DNA of 64,000 nt from Epiperipatus broadwayi (taxonomy: Eukaryota > Onychophora > Udeonychophora > Euonychophora > Peripatidae): positions 124,001 through 188,000 of the forward strand of contig JAQFVV010000551.1 in assembly GCA_028023455.1 (NCBI GenBank), in the 5' to 3' direction. The notes under the pieces were generated by a model, which was not told the DNA's origin, ran no database searches, and was given only the letters and a program-made list of their open reading frames with translations. This document shows positions 58,425-64,000 of this stretch, piece by piece. A program made the position numbers and the translations under genes. The stretch's first letter is position 1. Every line of letters starts with the position of its first letter.

Positions 58425-61379
58425 GATTTATTATCGTAATTTTTGACAATTGTCCACAAATTCTTGTAGAATATATTCTTATATATTATCTATAATATAT
58501 AGATATTATATTGTTTATTATATATATGCTCATTAAATGAAAGATTTAGAATTTATGTAAATGAGTTGTTAAATTTAAATTAGAATTTCCCTTTAATAAT
58601 CTGTATTATTTTTTCGGTTATTATATAAACAAAACCACAACTAATTAAAACTGGAAGAACCAGATTAAATCATAAAATCTATTAAATAACAATAGACCTT
58701 GTTTAAGTCACATTTAGTTTAAAAATCATAGCTAAAAAATTATATAAAAATTCTTACTTATATTTAATCTTTACAATATCAATTACTTAATTTTAAACTT
58801 CAGCATTTATTATTTTTAGTTTAACTTTTAGCATTTAATATTGTTATATTTATATATTAATTTAAAGATTTTTCATGAATCTATACATGTAAAGATCTCA
58901 GCTATGATGTAACTAGACAAAAAGCAATTAGCATTGATAGTATATGTAAAAAATTTTAAAAAATCCGCTTCCCAATAACAGATTCTATATTTTTTTAAGT
59001 ACTTCTAGTTTCTCTATTTACTATTATATATGTTAGATTTTTGTTAATACTCTATTATTATTATTATTATTATTATTATTTTCTTTTCTCTTTTGTTCTT
59101 TCTTTTTAATTAAATTCCATTATTTCCATATGTTAAGAAGTTCATTCTAAGTTTTGTCTAGTTTCATATCATTTTTTTCAATTTCTTAAATAAAATAAAA
59201 AACTCTTTTAAATCTATTTATATATAGTAAGATTTTTATTTCTTGCAAATACTTCCATTCAGAAAATATAATGCTAGAATCAGTGCTAATAAGCTTATAT
59301 GTTACCACAGGATATAGCCACCATCCACATAGCAATAGTATACAAGTTAGGAAATGAAAAAGAAATTAATATTTATATTGTACTGTATTTGTTTTAGTAC
59401 AAGTTGCACTGGCAATTTAGAAGTTTAAATTACCAAATTCCTGAAAAGAAAATAATATTTTTCTTTTGAAATATCTGATTGATTGATTTTAGACAACGTG
59501 GGTTATATATATATTTTAAATTAAAAGAAATTTTAAAAAAAAGATATAAAGTGAATAATAAAAAGTTACAGTACTTTGATTTTTGCTAAGATAAGAAAAC
59601 AAATTCTTATCGCAAAGCAATTAGCAGTACTTAAAATTAAAATCGCAGCATTTCTTCATTAATTAAAGATGGTGACCAAAGGGGGGGGGGGGATGACTTT
59701 GAGGACAAAATTACTTTAAATTGTCAAAATCAACAGGATGTGCACAACAGACTAAAAATCAGGAAGACTACAAAAAGCAAAACATCGTGCATTGGGAGTC
59801 TTACATCTCCATTCCTAAAGAAAGCAGTATAATATAAAATTGACCTTCTATGACATCATGAAGATTGTGCCAAACTACTTTGATTATAACAACTTTAGTT
59901 GTTTTTTTTTTATATTAATAGGTAGAATACTATTCCCACAATTTCTGGGGATCAAAGCCTACCTGATGATATCTAATAATAATATGTTGATGTCCTGTAA
60001 GTCTGATTTACTTGTCAGTGAGGATATTGTTTTTCATTAATGTTGAAAACATAATTATAGCTACGTCCAAGTTAAGTATTGATAATTAATTTTCTAATCT
60101 GCTGCTGCTCTATAGCTGTATTTCATACAACTTATATATATACCTAAAAACAACAGATGAATGTATGTATAATATCTTTTCCATGATTTATTATTTTTTA
60201 CAGACGTTTTATTGCAAAAAATCTATTTGATAGTTTCTACTGATCTCACTTCACATAGATCAATCAGGACACTGTTTACATTTTTATCTTGAGCATCTTG
60301 CATAAAATAGAATTAAAATTGTTTGTGTGAGATCATGTGATTCAATCACAAGAAGAGACAGAATTGTACTTTAATCTTGGAGCCTTTATTCCACTCTACC
60401 ACTGAACCAAATTGTGAATATTGTTAATTTTATGGAAAATTTTGTACATCATTGAATTTGAATTTTTATTGCTGTTATTTATAATATTTTCAATATTTAT
60501 TTGTAGAGTTTATTTTATGTATTCTGAAATTATTGCATCTCATACTATTTCCTGTTTACATATGATCCACTTATGTGCCCATATCATTTTTCAAGGTTGA
60601 TTTTAAACCAATCTTAAAGTTGAACTGATTATAGTGTGATAATAAAGTTAGTGCATACTTGTATTTGCTTTTCCATTTATTTATTTATTTTTGTAACTTT
60701 ATTTTATAAATAAATATTTTAATTTCATTAGATTTTTGAGGGGATATTTTTTAATAAAATGAATTGCAGTGGAAAGTATATTACTGAATGTATTGATATC
60801 ATCAATATCAAACAATTTTTATGTTAAGAAAGTTTAACATTGTTGTAAAAAAGATACTTATTGTAAATTTTTTTCAAGAAGTTTAGCATTTTACTCTCAG
60901 CTGCAACATTATTTTACATTGATGTTGATACATAGTACTGTATTTGCTTATGATTTTCTGCAGCTTGTTTTATAAATTAATGTGCTAATTTTGTTTAATC
61001 ATATGCTTTTTTATTAACTTGCCATGTGTGTATGTACTTTCAATGTCTACATTTTTTAAATTTACCCTTGCTGAGATTTTTTTGTTTTGTTTTAACAAAA
61101 TAATATGTAAAAACAATTATTTTTAAGCAATGCTTTTATGAAAACACTAGCTAATTAAAAAGTTGAAAAATGACAAAATAATACAACTAAAAAGTAGAAC
61201 AAAACTGAATCTCTGTTAGTTTTCCATTCTTGGAAAATTTTGGAGATCTTAAGAATCTAGACTTGTTATATAAAAGAATTGGTATCATCATTTCATAAAA
61301 GCATTTAAGACTTTTTTGTTTTTTATGATTTATTTAAGCTTCAATTTAATAGCACACAGTTCTTTTCTAGTGATATTTT
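58425..61379. other. Intron sequence, no gene
   Basis: AT-rich intron with an ATT microsatellite (59053-59081) and a G run of about 12 near 59681. The frame at 59840-60040 has no motif and no splice support. A weak tRNA-like stretch near 60360-60415 was not assignable. Confidence 0.5.
59053..59081. repeat. (ATT)n microsatellite
   Basis: About nine to ten perfect ATT units. Confidence 0.9.
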
Positions 61380-61770
61380 CACTTCTTCAGGCATTCATTG
61401 CTGGCATGACCAGTGACCATACTCACCAAACCTGGACCCTTAGATTCTTTGGAATTTTAAGGTAACACTCTAACCAATGATTCAATTGGTTAGATTGTTA
61501 CTTTAAAATTCAATTTTCAAGAATCTAAGGGTCCAGATTCGATTTCCATGCTAGTTCTGTCATTGGTCAGACCAGCAACATTTGAAAAAGAGAGAGTAAT
61601 ACCTCTCAAAATGTGCATACCCTAACCTGTGTACATTACTAACAGTTGTATGTAATTGGAAAATTTAAATAAAGTTCAGTTTTTCTAAAGACATTCAATA
61701 CTTAATATTAAATGATGAAAATAGTCCAATATATAAACACAACTAAAATACCATCATCACAACCCTTTAG
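61380..61770. mobile_element. Foldback SINE family 1, third copy
   Basis: The right half (from about 61475) has the head TTCAATTGGTTAGATTGTTA, the B-box region GGGTCCAGATTCGATTTCC and the body GTCAGACCAGCAACATTTGA. It continues with GAGAGAGTAATACCTCTCAA and the tail ending GATGAAAATAGTCCAATATA. The left half (61380-61470) is an inverted piece (CACTTCTTCAGGCATTCATT, GCTGGCATGACCAGTGACCA, ACCTGGACCCTTAGATTC). The layout matches 44100-44560, so the foldback form recurs. Confidence 0.7.
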
Positions 61771-63425
61771 GAAAACATAAAGTTGTATAAAATTTTGGTT
61801 GTTTTTCTTTATACAAGAAGAAGGTTACAATTTTTTTATTTTATAAGTAATTATGAAAATAATTCTATGAAAACCTTCCATAACATTATTTACCACTAAA
61901 TAGAATTATTAGAGTTTGAAGATATTTATGTTTTAATCAAACTTCTGCCAATTTATATAGATCTTAGTCCAACAATTGCAAAGCCTTTAAAAATAGTAGA
62001 CTTATTCATCTACCAACATATTACCTATTTTTCCTAATTCTCTATCTACTCTTTCTTCATTTCTAATTATTAATATCAGAATTGACTTAATCAATGCTTA
62101 ATTGTTATCTATGAGTAAATAAAAAGGTTGACCCTATCGAGAAAAAAATATGAAAGAAGAATACTTGGTGCTTAGTTTGATAAATAAACATTGCAGATTG
62201 TATGAAATATATTACTTATTTATATATTAAGCTTTGAAACATTCTCTGGACCAATCACACTGTAGAAAATACTCAAAATAAATAACAAATGGCCACTGAA
62301 TGGGTAGAAAGCAAAAACAATGTTTCATCTGAAAAGTAAACTAGAAACTGTTTAAGTTATGTTGAACACTCATCTAGTGTTTGCTGATTAAAACTGTTAT
62401 ATTGTGATCACAAAAAAATCGTTGCTATTGAATGCAGATTAAATGTAAGCTAGAGAGGAGTTATGTGGTTGTTTTAATACAATCTATTTAGAATTAAAAT
62501 ATGTAAATTAATTATAGTATATGTCATATACCTGGAAGAGGGATACAGTATATATAAAAATAAATACAATTATCTCATTCAAGATATGGTTAATGATGAT
62601 AAATGAAGATCCTTTTATTCTTTGTTCATTCATCGTTCTTTCTCAATAGTTTCCATTCAAACTTAGATAAATATTACGGTTTACCGTTCTGAAATGAAAT
62701 TTAAAGAAGAGATTAATACGAATTTAATATTATGATGAAGATACTTATTTATATACTGAATATAACATTTAATTATATAAAAAGGTATAAATACCAAATG
62801 AATAATATAGTTAATCAATCCATTTACTCATCAGTTTAATATTAATCATACTATTGTACGCATTTCAATGTTCACTGATCAACAAGTCGATATGTTTTTT
62901 TTCTATTTCTTTCAGAATGAGAACCATCATTAAGTAGCAAATGTTTCTGTCCAAAAATAAAATACTTATCAGTGTTTTCTGATGCATAAATTTATATGAT
63001 TTAAATTTTATTAATAGTTGGTTTTTTATTTTTCATACATTTAATACTTACACATTTATTTGATACTTGTATTTACGAGTGGTTAAATATTCTACAAATT
63101 AATAGTTTAAAATTTATAAGATTTTCTAAATAGCCTAACTCTCTTTAGCTTACTATTTAAAATATATATAATGCATTTTAATATGTGTGATTACATAATG
63201 TTTTCACTTTTGTTTAAAATTATGCATTGTTAATTTGCATAATTTATCTACATATTCATTAAGTTATTGCTATTTGGCTATTGAAAACTGATTCTCAGTG
63301 AAATTTGGATTGTTGGTCAGTTAACTGATTACATTAAGTTAAAAATTAAATTAATTTTACAAACACTTTTTGACTTGATTAATGCTTAAATATGAATATA
63401 TATATAATTTTATTTTATTTTGTAG
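61771..63425. other. Intron sequence, no gene
   Basis: AT-rich HGSNAT intron before exon g; no repeat or exon recognised. Confidence 0.55.
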
Positions 63426-63550
63426 AATCTGCAAATGGTGAAAATTTTTGCTGATATTGTTCATTTTTGGATTTCGTGGTTTTTTATAACAATAATAATT
63501 TGTATTTATTTGCTTATATCATTTATGTTAAATGTCCCTGGATGCCCAAG
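63426..63550 (+). CDS. HGSNAT: HGSNAT exon g: membrane helix and VPGCP loop
   Basis: This 125-nt exon follows the acceptor TTTTATTTTGTAG and ends at CCAAG|GTAAAC, phase 0 to phase 2. It encodes NLQMVKIFADIVHFWISWFF, then ITIIICIYLLISFMLNVPGC and P. Human HGSNAT has a helix here ([20 protein letters not shown]) followed by LPVPGCP. The helix sequence has diverged but its length and the VPGCP turn are kept. The gene continues beyond the window, with about half of the transmembrane domain still to come. Confidence 0.93.
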
Positions 63551-63804
63551 GTAAACAATAAGTGTGTTGAGCATACATAAGTAAAAAAATTATTACTCAG
63601 AAATTATATAATTACTGTATCATTATATTTGATTTACAAGTGTCAAATTTTCTGCAGTCACAACATTAACACTAAACACTTTAGATAAATATGCTAATTA
63701 TTATTACTAAACATTTATTAAATCAGAGATTATTTCTGACCTAGATATAACTTTAATCCTCAGTTAAAGATTAACATATATGACTTAATGTAAACTCTAT
63801 TATT

Positions 63805-64000
63805 GCACTGAAGATTTGTGATGATGGTATTTTAATTGTATTTATATATTGGACTATTTCCACATCTCATATAAGTATTGAATGTCTTAAGAAAAATTTA
63901 ACTTTATTTAAATATTCCAAATACATTTAACTGTTAGTAATAGTACACAGGTTAGTATAAACACCTTTCGAGAGATCACCGGTCAGACCAGCAACACCCG
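63805..64000 (-). mobile_element. SINE family 1 copy, reverse, cut by the window end
   Basis: Reverse complement of the SINE tail and body: GATTTGTGATGATGGTATTT, ATATTGGACTATTTCC, TAAGTATTGAATGTCTTAAG, ACACAGGTTAGTATAAACAC and then GGTCAGACCAGCAACACC. It retains TTTCGAGAG (CTCTCGAAA on the element's strand), the GAAA half of the hammerhead-like motif. The CTGAAGAAG half is missing in this copy. Confidence 0.7.

Noticed and set aside
1-64000. CRISPR arrays, bacterial operons, phage or defence systems
   Set aside because: No regularly spaced repeats with unique spacers, no ribosome binding sites and no long prokaryotic genes; the sequence is clearly animal nuclear DNA.

Overview
This window is AT-rich animal DNA (my estimate is about three quarters A+T). 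It shows spliced exons with GT/AG boundaries, introns of 2.5 to 16 kb, and a dense set of eukaryotic transposable elements (Penelope-like, LTR, non-LTR, tRNA-derived SINEs, hAT-, pogo- and piggyBac-type DNA elements). It is almost certainly an invertebrate nuclear genome; I cannot name the clade from the sequence alone. There is no sign of an operon, bacterial gene, CRISPR array or rRNA. One host gene is visible: a plus-strand HGSNAT orthologue (lysosomal heparan-alpha-glucosaminide N-acetyltransferase, the DUF1624/HGSNAT_cat family). I read seven consecutive internal exons at 8870-8939, 14932-14992, 17508-17590, 27598-27705, 43713-43855, 57963-58075 and 63426-63550. Their reading phases join without a break over about 234 codons. 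They run from the first membrane helix, through the conserved VDTFRG and NYGGG signatures and the catalytic-histidine loop, to the VPGCP loop. The signal peptide and lumenal N-terminal exons, and the C-terminal transmembrane exons, are not identified and probably lie mostly outside the window. Everything else is intronic or upstream repeat-rich sequence. Region by region: 1-1188 holds a decayed minus-strand coiled-coil gag-like frame. 2640-3030 is a 347-bp insert between 22-bp direct repeats. 3317-4040 is a broken Penelope-like element with a GIY-YIG region, followed by a tRNA-derived SINE. The first visible intron (8940-14931) carries a 1.4-kb foldback repeat and a pogo/Tigger-like element with a smaller palindrome nested inside it, ending only 75 bp from a 61-nt exon. 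The intron 17591-27597 holds an antisense LTR retroelement (23346-27440) whose 5' LTR is split by a piggyBac-like TTAA element. The intron 27706-43712 holds a truncated or solo relative of that LTR (30141-31520) with a gag-like remnant, and a complete 8.1-kb sense LTR element (33331-41474) whose 3' LTR has taken two further insertions. The intron 43856-57962 has foldback SINEs, several hairpin elements, a hAT-like element and a 3' fragment of a non-LTR retrotransposon with an open 260-codon frame. The last two introns carry another hairpin element and more SINE copies. The most interesting structural signal is a recurring motif, CTGAAGAAG followed by a short stem-loop followed by GAAA(C). It appears in a SINE family (copies near 4140, 44100, 61380 and 63805) and in an unrelated palindromic repeat (21878-22062). 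Sequence-different stems are kept between copies, which suggests a hammerhead-like RNA fold. Also notable is a 564-bp insertion with a partial inverted plus direct repeat architecture like that of Penelope elements.
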